Assembly (NCBI GenBank): GCA_963724405.1
Contig: CAVRUQ010000016.1
Span: 124,001 to 188,000, forward strand
Length of the DNA stretch: 64,000 bases
DNA from: CAVQBJ01 sp963724405
GTDB taxonomy: Bacteria; Actinomycetota; Thermoleophilia; Solirubrobacterales; Solirubrobacteraceae
Direction: 5' to 3'
Of the stretch, positions 24,163-33,260 are shown in pieces; the stretch's first letter is position 1; each line of letters starts with the position of its first letter. The notes under the pieces were generated by a model. That model was not told where the DNA came from. It did not search any database and saw only the letters and a program-made list of their open reading frames with translations. Made by a program: the position numbers and the translations under genes.

Positions 24163-25628
24163 TGTCCGAGTGGGGTCACAAGATGCGCGGGGGACTGATG
24201 TGGTCGATGGTCGGCTACGGCGTCAGCCGCCTGTCGACGCTCATCACCACGATCATCCTCGCCCGCATTCTCGTGCCCGCGCAGTTCGGGCTCGTCGCGG
24301 CGGTGCTCGTCTTCCTGGCCCTGATCGAGCTCGGCAGCGACCTCGGCATGAACGCGACGGTGGTCTACGAGCAGGAGCGCCAGGATCACTCGCGACTGAA
24401 CGTCGCGTTCACGATGAATCTCATCTTCGCGATCCTGCTCGCGATCGCCGGGTTCTTCCTCGCGCCGTACATCGCGGCCCTGTTCGGCCTTTCGTCGCAC
24501 GTCGGCCTGTTCCGGCTCGCGCCGATCAGCCTCGTGTTCACCGCGCTCGGCAACATCCACGACGCGCTGCTGCTCCGCGAGATGGACTTCCGCCAGCGGA
24601 TCAAGCCGATGATGGTCAAGTCGCTCGTGCGCAGCGTCGTCTCGATCGGACTCGCGCTCGGCGGATTCGGCGCCAGCTCGATGGTCATCGGCTACCTCGC
24701 CGGCTCGGCGGCGTGGAGCGCGGCGCAGTGGTGGATCACCGCCTACCGGCCGCGGCTGGTCATCGACTGGGCGGTGGCGCGCAGCATGGCCGCGTACGGT
24801 GGCGCGGCCGCGTCGCTCGAGGTCCTCGCCGTCGTCGGCGCTCGCGTCGACCAGGTCGTCGTCGGCCGCGTTCTCGGCACGCGCGCGCTCGGCCTGTACA
24901 CGATCGCCTACCGCATCCCCGAGACGGCGATCGACACGGTCTCGTGGACGGTCTCGATCGTCGCCTTCCCCGGCCTCTCCCTCCTGCGGGCGACGAAGGA
25001 GCGCGAGATGGGCTCGGCCGCGCTCACCGTCCTGCGTTTCCAGGCGCTGTACGCTCTGCCGCTCGCCGCCGGGCTGTCGGTGCTCGCCACGCCGCTCGTC
25101 GTCGTCCTCTTCGGCCCGATCTGGAGTCCGGCCGGGCCCGTGATGAGCGCCGTCTGCGTGATGTCGGGGGCGGCGGCCATCGTCGCTCCGCTCGGCGACG
25201 TGTTCAAGGCCCAGGGCCGCCAGCGCACGCTCGTGACCTTCGCCGTCCTGCAGTTCCCGATCTACATCGGGCTGATGGTGTGGGCCGCGCCCTACGGCAT
25301 CGTCACCGTCGCCTGGGTGCGAGCCGGCGCGCAGCTGCTGAGCGCGATCCCGATGATGACCATGGTGATGCGCGCGGCGAAGGTCCACCTGCGCGAGGTG
25401 CTCGTGGCCCTGCGCCCGGCCCTGGCCGGGACGTTCGGAGTCGTCGCCGGCGCCGGCGCGGTGCGCCTGGCCTGGCCGTCGCTGTCGATCGGGCCGCTCA
25501 TCGTCGGCACGCTCGCGGGTCTCGCCGGCGGGGCCGTCGCGCTGCGCATCCTCGCGCCGGGCACGCTGAGCGAGCTGTGGCGCCAGCTGCCGACTCCGTC
25601 CCGGGCCTCGGCCGCCATCGCCGGGTGA
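24162..25628 (+). CDS. Wzx-like polysaccharide flippase (MOP/MATE superfamily)
   Basis: A 488-aa protein with 12-14 hydrophobic helices. It opens GLMWSMVGYGVSRLSTLITTIILARILVPAQFGLVAAVLVFLAL, the typical first two helices of PST-type (RfbX/Wzx) exporters, and has LREMDFRQRIKPMMVKSLVRS and GRVLGTRALGLYTIAYRIPE, conserved in lipopolysaccharide-biosynthesis flippases. It would move the undecaprenyl-linked repeat unit across the membrane for polymerisation. It lies between GT2 and GT4 genes with 1-nt and 4-nt overlaps, so all three belong to one operon under RNA element B. Confidence 0.93.
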   Translation: MSEWGHKMRGGLMWSMVGYGVSRLSTLITTIILARILVPAQFGLVAAVLVFLALIELGSDLGMNATVVYEQERQDHSRLNVAFTMNLIFAILLAIAGFFLAPYIAALFGLSSHVGLFRLAPISLVFTALGNIHDALLLREMDFRQRIKPMMVKSLVRSVVSIGLALGGFGASSMVIGYLAGSAAWSAAQWWITAYRPRLVIDWAVARSMAAYGGAAASLEVLAVVGARVDQVVVGRVLGTRALGLYTIAYRIPETAIDTVSWTVSIVAFPGLSLLRATKEREMGSAALTVLRFQALYALPLAAGLSVLATPLVVVLFGPIWSPAGPVMSAVCVMSGAAAIVAPLGDVFKAQGRQRTLVTFAVLQFPIYIGLMVWAAPYGIVTVAWVRAGAQLLSAIPMMTMVMRAAKVHLREVLVALRPALAGTFGVVAGAGAVRLAWPSLSIGPLIVGTLAGLAGGAVALRILAPGTLSELWRQLPTPSRASAAIAG

Positions 25629-26797
25629 GCGCCGCGGGGACGGGCGCCCGCCCGCTACGCGTACTGCACGTCATCGACTCGCTCTGCCGGGGTGGGGCGG
25701 AGTCACTGCTCGCGGCGCTGCTGCGCGAGCTGGGCGGCCACCACCCGCGCGTGCGGAGCGTCGTGCGCGCGGCGCGCATCGAGGAGGCCGACCCGCAGCT
25801 CGTGGCGGCGGTGACCGGCGCCACCGGGCAGCTCGCCTTCCTGCGCAGCGAGCACCTGTACGACCCACGGTTCGCGGCCGGGCTCGCACGGGCGATCCGC
25901 CGCCACGAGATCGATGTCGTGCATTCGCATCTGGCGGTGGCAAGCGTCAACTCGCGCCTGGCGGCGCGTGCGCTCGGCCGGGCGCACCTCACGACGATTC
26001 ACACCATGCCCGGCTCGACGCTGACGGACACGCGCGCGTGGCTGCTCGCCGACGCGCTGACGGCGCGCCTGTCGCACCTGCTCGTGGCGCCCTCGGAGGA
26101 GGTTGCCGCCGCATGTACCCGCCACTACCGGCTCGCGCCCGAGCGCCTGCGCGTCATTCCGAACGCTCCCGCGGCCGCGCCCGTGCGGGCCGCCGACCGT
26201 CACGCGCTGCGCGCCGAGCTCCTCGGCGCAGACATCGACGGTCCGCTCGTGGTGTGCGTCGCGAGGCTCGTCCCGGGCAAGGGCATCGACGAGCTGCTCG
26301 ATGCCGCCGCGTCGCTCGGCCCGCGGGTGGCCGGCCTGCACGTCGCCGTGGCGGGAGCGGGACCCGAGCACGCGCGCCTGGCCGGTGCGATCACGCAGCG
26401 GGGCCTGGATGGCCGCTTCGAGCTGCTCGGCCATCGCGCCGACATCGGTCGCCTGCTGGCCGCGGCCGACGTGTTCTGCCTGCCGTCCCACCACGAGGCC
26501 GCCCCGATCAGCCTGCTCGAGGCGATGGACGCCGGGTGCGTGTGCGTCGCGAGCGCGGTCGGTGCCATCCCGGAGATGCTCGACGGCGGGCGCGGCGGCG
26601 TGCTCGTGGCGCCCGGCGACGCGGTCGGTCTGGCCGAGGCGCTCGAGCGCGTGCTCACCGACGCGCCGCTGGCCCGCGCCCTGTCCGAGCGCGCCCGCCG
26701 CGCGATCGTCGAGCGCTACTCGATCGAGGCCATCACCCGGAGCTACGTCGAGCTGTACCACCGCCTGGCCACATCCGCGGACGGCCCGGGCGGTTGA
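25625..26797 (+). CDS. Family 4 (GT-B) glycosyltransferase
   Basis: A 390-aa GT4 starting at GTG 25625, overlapping the flippase stop by 4 nt (GTGA). It shows LRVLHVIDSLCRGGAESLLAALL, IDVVHSHLAVASVNSRLAARALG, TIHTMPGSTLTD, the donor site VVCVARLVPGKGIDELLDA and the E-x7-E signature in PSHHEAAPISLLEAMDAGCVCVASAVGAIPEM. Likely cytoplasmic, adding one sugar of the repeat unit. Sugar specificity cannot be stated. Confidence 0.92.
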   Translation: MSAAGTGARPLRVLHVIDSLCRGGAESLLAALLRELGGHHPRVRSVVRAARIEEADPQLVAAVTGATGQLAFLRSEHLYDPRFAAGLARAIRRHEIDVVHSHLAVASVNSRLAARALGRAHLTTIHTMPGSTLTDTRAWLLADALTARLSHLLVAPSEEVAAACTRHYRLAPERLRVIPNAPAAAPVRAADRHALRAELLGADIDGPLVVCVARLVPGKGIDELLDAAASLGPRVAGLHVAVAGAGPEHARLAGAITQRGLDGRFELLGHRADIGRLLAAADVFCLPSHHEAAPISLLEAMDAGCVCVASAVGAIPEMLDGGRGGVLVAPGDAVGLAEALERVLTDAPLARALSERARRAIVERYSIEAITRSYVELYHRLATSADGPGG

Positions 26798-26834
26798 CGA
26801 CGCCCGGCCGGCGGACATGTGCCACCCTGGACCG

Positions 26835-29165
26835 GTGCGGACGGTACGGAGGCCAGCGGCGAGCTCGCGGAGGCGGGTGTTCGGGCGGAGCGTCCTCCTC
26901 GCCGGGTCCATCCTTGCCGCCGTTGCGTCCCCGGCCGACGCCGCCTCCGGGCCGGCGCGTTCGGTGCCCGCGACCCGGCCCGCCGGGCGTCTGGTCGCGA
27001 CGGCCGCCGGCGTCACCCTGCGGAGCGCCCGCGTCGAAGGGTGGGCGATCGTGCTCGATGCGGGCGGCGCGCCGCGGCGCCGGTCGTTCGGGATGCTGCT
27101 GTGGTCGCCGGCCGGCGGGACGGTATCGCGCGTGGGCCGGTTCATCATCCCGCCCGTGCCTGCGCACGCGCGGGCGCGCGTGCGCTTCGCGTTCCCGGTC
27201 CCCCGCGGGGCCGCCGCCGGTCGCTACGCGACCGCGGTCTGCCTCGGGTCGCCCGTGCCGATGCGGCATCTGACCCCACATCGCGGCTGCCGCGGTGCGG
27301 GCACGATCGGCGTGCCGCCCGGCGGAGGCTCGGGCGCCGCCCTCGGCGCGCCGAGTCCGCCTCGCTCGCCGGCCGGACCGATCGACCCGGCGGGTACGAC
27401 CACCTCGGCGGGCGGCGCCGCCCCCACGCCGACGGTCGCGGGGGGCGACGCACTGACGTCGTCCACGACGACGACGGAGACGACGACCGCCAGCGCGGCT
27501 CCGACGACGCTCGCGAGCACCACGACGACGGTGCCCACGACGACCACGGGCGAGACGGCATCGGCCACGAGCACGACGACCGCCACGACGTCGACGAGCG
27601 TCTCGACCTCGCCGGCCACGACGACGACGGCTCCCACGACCACGACGACCCTCACGACCGCCACGTCGACGAGCACCCCGACGACGAGCACCGTCTCGAC
27701 GACGACGACCGCGGCGACGACGACCGCGACGAGCGCCTCCACCACGCGCACGACGACCACCACGACGACGACGCGCCCCACGACCACGACGTCCACGACC
27801 ACGTCCACCGTGACGACGACGACCACCCAGGGGGTCAGTCCGGAGCTGTCCCTGTGCGGAACGATCGCCGGCAGCGAGACGCTGTCGCCGAGCACGGCGC
27901 TCGTGTACGTGCTGACGTGCGACGTCACCGTTCCGGCCGGTGTGACCCTCACGGTCGCGCCGGGCACCGTGATCAAGGGCACCCCGGGCGCCGGGCTGAC
28001 CGTGCTCGGCGAGCTCGAAGCACAGGGCACGTCGGCGGTCCCGGTCACGTTCACGTCGATCCGCGACGACAGCGCGGGCGGGGATACCGACGGCGACGGT
28101 GCGACGGCGGCGCCGGCGGCCGGGGACTGGGGTGGTATCAGCGTCCAGAGCGGCGGGTCCGCGACGCTGCGCGGCGTCTCGCTGCGCTACGCGACCACCG
28201 CCGTGCTGGCCGCGGACAACACCGACGTGACGATCCACGGATCCGTGCTGCACTCGACGGTCGGGGTCTCGGCCAACACCTGGATCGATGCGACGGATGT
28301 CGACTGGGGCGACCCGTCGGGCCCGTCGCCGATCGGTGACGGGACGCCGGTGACGGGGTCGGGCGTGATGGTCGCCCCCTGGGTCGGCTACTCGGTGCCG
28401 CCGAAGCCGAGTCCCCCGACGCCCGCGGCCGTTCCGGCGGACGGCGCGTGCAGCGAGCCGCTGTTCATCGGCGTGCGCGGATCCGGCGAGGCGCCGCAGG
28501 GCAACGAGACGTACGACGCGAGCAACGAGCTGAACAACATGGGGGCCGAGGCGGCGCTGGTCGAGCAGGGATTCCAGGCGCAGCTCGGCCCGGCGCAGAC
28601 GGTGGATCCCGTCGGGCTGCGCTATCCCGCGGACGACGTCAACCCCGTGGATCTCGCCACCGCCGCCTTCGCAGTGAGCTATTGGGACGGCGCGTACCAG
28701 CTCGAGGATCTGCTGAGCGCCGACGAGGCGGCGTGCGGAGGGCACCAGCGGATCGTGCTGGCGGGCTATTCGCAGGGTGCGCTGGTGATCCATCTCGCGC
28801 TCGCCGATCCGAGCGCCTCGTCGCTGCTCGCGCCGGTCGGCGCCATCGTGCTCGTCGCCGATCCGGCGAAGCGGGCGGACGGGACGGAGACGCACGCCGG
28901 GACCGCCGAGGCCGGGACGGCCGGCCTGTATGCCGAGGCGATCGGTGCGCCCCCGATCCCGGCGGCGCTCGAGTCGAAGACGATCACCGAGTGCAATGCG
29001 TACGACATCGTGTGCGCCCCCGGCTGGACACAGACGGGCACGAGCGCGCTCGGCGATCCGGTTGGCCTGGGCGCCGGCCTCGCCGTGCACGAGGCGTACT
29101 CGAGCTCGCCGGATGCGCTGCAGGCGCTTGGCGCCTGGGCGGCGGCCGCCGAGGCCGGCGGCTGA
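26835..29165 (+). CDS. Secreted modular protein: Thr-rich linker, beta-helix-like domain, cutinase-type esterase
   Basis: A 776-aa exported protein. Residues 1 to about 38 form a signal peptide (RRVFGRSVLLAGSILAAVASPADA). A domain of about 110 residues follows, then a linker of about 130 residues that is mostly Thr/Ser/Ala (27440-27830). A beta-helix-like region comes next (VTVPAGVTLTVAPGTVIKGTPGAGLTVLGELEAQG...WGGISVQSGGSATLRGVSLRYAT). The C-terminal about 240 residues are a cutinase/serine esterase: SEPLFIGVRGSGEAP, nucleophile Ser in VLAGYSQGALV, Asp in AYDIVCAPG and His in LAVHEAYSS, giving a full catalytic triad with the family's cysteines. It probably cleaves an ester in an envelope lipid or acylated glycan. 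GTG 26835 is the chosen start; ATG 26817 is equally possible. Confidence 0.85.
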   Translation: MRTVRRPAASSRRRVFGRSVLLAGSILAAVASPADAASGPARSVPATRPAGRLVATAAGVTLRSARVEGWAIVLDAGGAPRRRSFGMLLWSPAGGTVSRVGRFIIPPVPAHARARVRFAFPVPRGAAAGRYATAVCLGSPVPMRHLTPHRGCRGAGTIGVPPGGGSGAALGAPSPPRSPAGPIDPAGTTTSAGGAAPTPTVAGGDALTSSTTTTETTTASAAPTTLASTTTTVPTTTTGETASATSTTTATTSTSVSTSPATTTTAPTTTTTLTTATSTSTPTTSTVSTTTTAATTTATSASTTRTTTTTTTTRPTTTTSTTTSTVTTTTTQGVSPELSLCGTIAGSETLSPSTALVYVLTCDVTVPAGVTLTVAPGTVIKGTPGAGLTVLGELEAQGTSAVPVTFTSIRDDSAGGDTDGDGATAAPAAGDWGGISVQSGGSATLRGVSLRYATTAVLAADNTDVTIHGSVLHSTVGVSANTWIDATDVDWGDPSGPSPIGDGTPVTGSGVMVAPWVGYSVPPKPSPPTPAAVPADGACSEPLFIGVRGSGEAPQGNETYDASNELNNMGAEAALVEQGFQAQLGPAQTVDPVGLRYPADDVNPVDLATAAFAVSYWDGAYQLEDLLSADEAACGGHQRIVLAGYSQGALVIHLALADPSASSLLAPVGAIVLVADPAKRADGTETHAGTAEAGTAGLYAEAIGAPPIPAALESKTITECNAYDIVCAPGWTQTGTSALGDPVGLGAGLAVHEAYSSSPDALQALGAWAAAAEAGG
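27440..27835 (+). repeat. Low-complexity ACG/ACC/TCG codon tract encoding the Thr-rich linker
   Basis: About 400 bp of Thr, Ser and Ala codons (mostly acg and acc) inside the cutinase-like gene. The trinucleotide bias creates long false open frames on the other strand and is prone to length change by slippage. The Thr run could be a site of O-mannosylation, known for actinobacterial secreted proteins. Confidence 0.8.
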
Positions 29166-29175
29166 CGACGGACGG

Positions 29176-29919
29176 CTACGGCCGCGGATCGAGGGACGCT
29201 CCGCGGCGACGGAGGCGGCGCATCGCGGGTGACGCCTTGAGCACGAACCGTCGGGTGCCGTCGCGCTGATAGACGCCGACACGCGGCCAGTCCAGCGGCG
29301 ACGGGGGCCGGGTGGATCCGATCGCCCCGCCGGCCTCGTATCCGGTCCGCCGCGCCATCTCGACGACGCGACGATCCATGTCTCCGTACGGATAGGCGAT
29401 CGAGTGGCAGGGCCGACCGAGCTCCCGCTCCACCGCGGCCCGGGACTCGGCGAGCTCGGTGGCGAGCTCATCGTCGTCGGCGAGCGCTGTGAGGTGGGGG
29501 TGCGACACGGTGTGTGAGCCGACCTCCCAGCCGCCGTCGGCCAGCTCGCCGAGCTCGTCCCAGCGCAACGGCAGCAGCTCGTCCTCGTGCGGACCCCCGA
29601 GCCACCCGTCGATGCCGGGCCACGTCATCGGCGTCGCCCGGCCGGCGAAATCCGTCGGGACGTAGACCGAGGCCACGACGCCGAGCTCGTCGAGCACCGG
29701 CCGGGCGAGCTCGAGCACCGAGCGATACGCGTCGTCGAAGGTGACGGCGAGCGTTCGCAGCGCGGGCGGGTCGAGCACGGCGCGCGTGAACGTCGTCGCG
29801 CGGTAGCCCCGCGCCAGCAGGGTGGCCACCTGCGAGCGCAGCCGGTCCGGCGGGACGGCGATGCTCGCGTCCCACCGCTCGCTCACCGCGTGGTAGCAGA
29901 GGACGAGCGTGTCGCTCAT
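29176..29919 (-). CDS. Polysaccharide deacetylase (NodB/CE4)
   Basis: A 247-aa compact CE4 domain: LCYHAVSE at the start, motif 1 LAVTFDDAYRS, motif 2 EVGSHTVSHPHLT (His-x3-His metal ligands), motif 3 IAYPYGDMDRRV and C-terminal YEAGGAIGSTRPPSPLDWPRVGVYQRDGT. There is no signal peptide. It is the last gene of a three-gene minus-strand operon (GT4, GT4, deacetylase) joined by 4-nt overlaps, so it likely deacetylates an intermediate of the glycan assembled by those enzymes. Unlike the copy at 21748 it has no insert. Confidence 0.92.
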   Translation of the reverse strand: MSDTLVLCYHAVSERWDASIAVPPDRLRSQVATLLARGYRATTFTRAVLDPPALRTLAVTFDDAYRSVLELARPVLDELGVVASVYVPTDFAGRATPMTWPGIDGWLGGPHEDELLPLRWDELGELADGGWEVGSHTVSHPHLTALADDDELATELAESRAAVERELGRPCHSIAYPYGDMDRRVVEMARRTGYEAGGAIGSTRPPSPLDWPRVGVYQRDGTRRFVLKASPAMRRLRRRGASLDPRP

Positions 29920-31121
29920 CCGAGCTCCGCTCCGCGCCGATGCGCCGCCGCCGCGAGAAAGGCCGCCGTCGCCGCGGCCTCGCGCTCGACGGTGTGACGC
30001 GCCGCCAGGGCCAGCCCCTCGGCCACGAGCCGCTCGCGCAGCTCGGGCTCGGCCGCGACTCGCCGGAGCGCGCTCGCCGCCGCGGCGGCGTCCCCCGGCG
30101 GGATCAGGAGCGCCCCCTCGCCCGCCGCCTCCGCCACGCCGCCGACGTCGGTGGCCACCACCGGCAGACCCGCGGCGAAGGCCTCGAACAGCACCTGCGG
30201 CAGGCCCTCCGTCCAGCTGACGTGCAACAGCACGTGCGCGCTGCGGTACAGCGCGAGCAGGCCGTCGCGCAGCGGCACATGCCCGCGGAGGCTCGCGCGG
30301 TCGGCGACGCCGAGCGCGGACAGCCGCTCGGCGAGCGGCGCCCGCAGCGGTCCGTCGCCGCAGATGACCATCCGCCAGCGATCCCCCGGGATCAGGCGCG
30401 CGAGCGCGTCGGCGAGCAGGAGCGGGTTCTTCTCGCGGTCCAGGCGGCTCACCACGAGGATCGTCAGCTCACCGTCGTAGCGGCGCTGCGCCGCCGTCTC
30501 GGGCGAGACGACGTCGGAACTGGACAGCAGCGACACGGTGACGGTCAACAGCGAGCGCGCGTGGCGGTAGCGGCGCGCGAGGTCGGGTCCGACGACGACG
30601 GCCGGCCGGCGGCGAGCGAGCGCGCGGAAGCCCGTCTCCAGCGCGTCGGCCGCGACGTGGACGGTGCGGCGGTCTGGGTGCCGGCTGCGGGCGTAGTCGG
30701 GGAGGTGCTGGCGAACGCCGAGCACGACCGGCGTGCGCTGCGCGGCGGCGATCGCGGCGATCGCGGACGCGAGCGCTCCGGGCCCGAACAGCCACAGCAC
30801 ATCCACCGCCTGCAGCACCCGCCGCACCCGGGCGAGCGACCCGGGCAGCACGCGCGCCACGCCGAGCGCGTCGGCGCCGCCGCGGCGATACTCCGGCAGC
30901 GCCACGAAGCGGATGCCCGGCGCGAGCGCGTAGTCCCCGCGCGGCGGCCCGCTCGACAGCCGGCCGATCACCGCGAAGTCGTCGAAGTGCTCGGCGACGC
31001 GGTTGAGGAACAGGACGAACGAGCGCTCGGCGACGATCGCGTCGCCGACCCGCCAGTAGGCCTGGTCGAGATACACCGCGACCCGCGGGGCCTCTGCCGG
31101 TCGGGGTTCGGTGGCGCTCAC
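29916..31121 (-). CDS. Family 4 (GT-B) glycosyltransferase
   Basis: A 401-aa GT4 with GTG start 31121, overlapping the upstream GT4 stop (GTGA). N-domain: VAVYLDQAYWRVGDAIVAERSFVLFLNRVAEHFDDFAVIGRLS. It has LTILVVSRLDREKNPLLLADALARL for donor binding and SWTEGLPQVLFEAFAAGLPVVATDVGG as the E-x7-E signature. The 3' end overlaps the deacetylase start (ATGA). The glycosyl donor is unknown. Confidence 0.9.
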   Translation of the reverse strand: MSATEPRPAEAPRVAVYLDQAYWRVGDAIVAERSFVLFLNRVAEHFDDFAVIGRLSSGPPRGDYALAPGIRFVALPEYRRGGADALGVARVLPGSLARVRRVLQAVDVLWLFGPGALASAIAAIAAAQRTPVVLGVRQHLPDYARSRHPDRRTVHVAADALETGFRALARRRPAVVVGPDLARRYRHARSLLTVTVSLLSSSDVVSPETAAQRRYDGELTILVVSRLDREKNPLLLADALARLIPGDRWRMVICGDGPLRAPLAERLSALGVADRASLRGHVPLRDGLLALYRSAHVLLHVSWTEGLPQVLFEAFAAGLPVVATDVGGVAEAAGEGALLIPPGDAAAAASALRRVAAEPELRERLVAEGLALAARHTVEREAAATAAFLAAAAHRRGAELG

Positions 31122-32329
31122 GCCGTCCGCCGGCCGGCCCCGGCCCCGGGCGTGCGCGCGGCCAGTCGCCGGTAGAGCGCCACGAGCAGATCGGCGGTCG
31201 CCTCCAGCGAGTAGTCGGCGACGATCGTCGCGCGCGCGGCGGCGCCGCGGCTCGCCCGAAGCCGCGGATCGGCGGCGACGAGGGCGATGGCCCGCGCGAG
31301 CTCGGCGGCGCTCGTGTCGGCCGCAAGCGCTCCGGTCGCGTCGGAGACGATCTCGTTCATGCCGCTCGCCGGGCTGGCCACGACCGGGAGGCCGCTCGCC
31401 ATCGCCTCGAGCACCGAGTTGGACATCCCCTCGGTGCTCGAGGCGCTGACGTACAGGTCGGCGGCCCGCAGGAACGGCGCCGGGTCGCCGACGGCCGGGT
31501 GCACGTGCACGCGTCCGTCCAGGCCGGCCTCGCTCGCCCGGGCGCGCACCCGCTCCTCCTCGGACCCGTTGCCGATGAGCACCAGATGCCCGGGCGCGTC
31601 GCGGAACGCCTCGAGCAGGACGTCGAGCCGCTTGACCGGCGCGAAGCGGCCGCAGTACATCGACACCACGGCGTCCGGGTCGATCCCCAGGCGGGTCCGA
31701 CCCGCGGCCCGCTCGTCGCCGCTCGGGGGTCGAAAGCGCTCGGTGTCGACCCCGTTGGGCACGCGGCAGAGCCGCTCGCGCGGGACACCGTGACGCAGGA
31801 GCTCGTGCTCGACCTCGTCGGCGAGCGTGTGGAACGCGGCGACGTCACGGACGATCCGACGCAGCCGCCGAGCACCGAGCGGCTTGTGCTCGAGGCGGTC
31901 GATGTCCCCGCCCGGCCCGGTCGAGGCCACGAGCGCCACGATCGGGACGCGAAGCGCCGTCGCCGACAGCAGGCCGACGCTCGCCGGGGACAGAAGGTCG
32001 TGCACGTGGATCACGTCCGGGCGGCTGCGCAGCACGGCAGCCACGCCTTCGGCCAGGTAGGCGAGCGATGCCGCCGCCGGCTGCCGGGGGACCCACAGTC
32101 GCCGCACGAGCAGCCCGCCCTCGCGCTCCACGGCCGGCGTACCGGGCACCCGGCGCGTCAGCACGGTCGTCTCCACGCCGCGGCGCGCGAACAGGGGCCC
32201 GAGCTGCTGGACCTGGGTCTGCGCTCCGCCGAGCACCGGCAGGTAGCTCTGGATCACCGCCGCGACGCGCAGCGCGCGACCGGGCGGAGCGTCAGCCTCG
32301 GAATCGGGGGCGCGCGGCGGCAGGCTCAA
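31118..32329 (-). CDS. Family 4 (GT-B) glycosyltransferase, TTG start
   Basis: A 403-aa GT4: LRVAAVIQSYLPVLGGAQTQVQQLGPLFARRGVETTVLTRR (acceptor-side GGAQ loop), DVIHVHDLLSPASVGLL, VVSMYCGRFAPVKRLDVLLEAF and the signature SSTEGMSNSVLEAMASGLPVVASPASGMNEI. The long open frame extends upstream, but the only sensible start is TTG 32329: the -10 TATCAT (32344-32339) is 9 nt before it and no ATG or GTG precedes the conserved beta-strand. It leads the three-gene operon with the GT4 at 29916 and the deacetylase. Confidence 0.88.
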   Translation of the reverse strand: MSLPPRAPDSEADAPPGRALRVAAVIQSYLPVLGGAQTQVQQLGPLFARRGVETTVLTRRVPGTPAVEREGGLLVRRLWVPRQPAAASLAYLAEGVAAVLRSRPDVIHVHDLLSPASVGLLSATALRVPIVALVASTGPGGDIDRLEHKPLGARRLRRIVRDVAAFHTLADEVEHELLRHGVPRERLCRVPNGVDTERFRPPSGDERAAGRTRLGIDPDAVVSMYCGRFAPVKRLDVLLEAFRDAPGHLVLIGNGSEEERVRARASEAGLDGRVHVHPAVGDPAPFLRAADLYVSASSTEGMSNSVLEAMASGLPVVASPASGMNEIVSDATGALAADTSAAELARAIALVAADPRLRASRGAAARATIVADYSLEATADLLVALYRRLAARTPGAGAGRRTA

Positions 32330-32338
32330 CGCGCGCTG

Positions 32339-32344
32339 ATGATA
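32339..32344 (-). promoter_or_regulatory. Leaderless -10 element that decides a TTG start
   Basis: TATCAT on the minus strand lies 9 nt from TTG 32329. It overlaps the 3' end of the upstream gene by a few bases only, so the operon has its own promoter. Confidence 0.55.
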
Positions 32345-32351
32345 GGGGCTC

Positions 32352-33260
32352 CTACGCCGGCTGGTGGACCGGCTCGAGCCGCCCGAGCCCGCCGGCCGGC
32401 TCGTCCGTGCCGAGCGCGAGCCCGGAGGCCGCCCGCTCGAGCAGGACGTCGAGCGTGAACCCGTCCGCCGGGAACGCCGCCCATCCGAACTGCGCGCCGG
32501 CGCCGACCTCCTGCACGACACGGCGCTCCAGCCCCGCTCGCGAGAGCCGGTGATCGTCGACCACCGCCTGGATCTCGCAGCGTCCACCCCCGTGCGTGAT
32601 CGCCACGCTGTCGGTGAGGCGGAAGGCCTCGAGCAGCCGTCGATCGTCGCCGGCCTCGCTCTCGGGCATGCGCACGACGAGCACGTGCGCGTGCTCCTCG
32701 CGGCGCCGGCACCAGTCGAGATGGCGCTGGAGGTCCTGGCTGCGGGCGACGAGCGGCCGCTCGCTGCTCGCCGCCACGCCGGCGACGAGGATCCCGGCCA
32801 GCACCCAGGCGACGTTCGGAGCGCTGCCGGCGAACATCACCGGCGCCATCGCCGCAGCGGTGACGACGCGCCCGCCGACGGCGCCGCGCAGCAGGAAGAG
32901 CGATACGAGCACGCCGGCGATTCCGGCCCCGGCGGCGCCCCGCACGTTGGCCTCGGTCGTGGCGAGCGCCGCCCCGGCGCAGAGCGCCCACACGACAACC
33001 GGAGCCAGCGGACGGGCGGCGAGCGGCGACAACCGGTCACGACGCGATCGGCCGACGGACGTGAGTTGCTGCCGCGCGCCGGCGAGCCTTCGCGCCGGGC
33101 GCAGGATCTCACCCGGGTCGAGCGCCACCGGAAGGGCCTCGGCGAGCCGGTCGACGCCGATATCGCTGCCCTGTTGGTCGCTCACGGTCGTCAGCCTGCT
33201 CGGGGATGTCACTGGGATGGTCGCCGTTCGCTCGGACTCAGGGGCGGTGGTTGTCTGCAC
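32352..33260 (-). CDS. Membrane protein with a degenerate GGDEF-like domain
   Basis: A 302-aa protein. GTG 33260 is chosen because GGAGGG stands 6 nt upstream. A cytoplasmic N-terminus of about 80 residues is followed by four hydrophobic segments (PLAPVVVWALCAGAALATT, AGAGIAGVLVSLFLL, VVTAAAMAPVMFAG, VAWVLAGILVAGVAA). The soluble C-terminus (HVLVVRMPESEAGDDRRLLEAFRLTDSVAI, then QFGWAAFPADGFTLDVLLERA) follows the secondary-structure pattern of GGDEF domains (LRxTD ... GxAxFPxDG xxxxxLLxxAD), but the GG(D/E)EF active site is replaced by THGGGRCEI. It therefore cannot make c-di-GMP by the usual mechanism. It may act as a nucleotide-binding or structural regulator of polysaccharide export. Confidence 0.6.
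   Translation of the reverse strand: MQTTTAPESERTATIPVTSPSRLTTVSDQQGSDIGVDRLAEALPVALDPGEILRPARRLAGARQQLTSVGRSRRDRLSPLAARPLAPVVVWALCAGAALATTEANVRGAAGAGIAGVLVSLFLLRGAVGGRVVTAAAMAPVMFAGSAPNVAWVLAGILVAGVAASSERPLVARSQDLQRHLDWCRRREEHAHVLVVRMPESEAGDDRRLLEAFRLTDSVAITHGGGRCEIQAVVDDHRLSRAGLERRVVQEVGAGAQFGWAAFPADGFTLDVLLERAASGLALGTDEPAGGLGRLEPVHQPA

Noticed and set aside
27224..28054. Large minus-strand open frame rich in Val across the Thr-rich tract
   Set aside because: It is the complement of the Thr/Ser codon repeat of the cutinase-like gene; no domain or ribosome binding site supports it.
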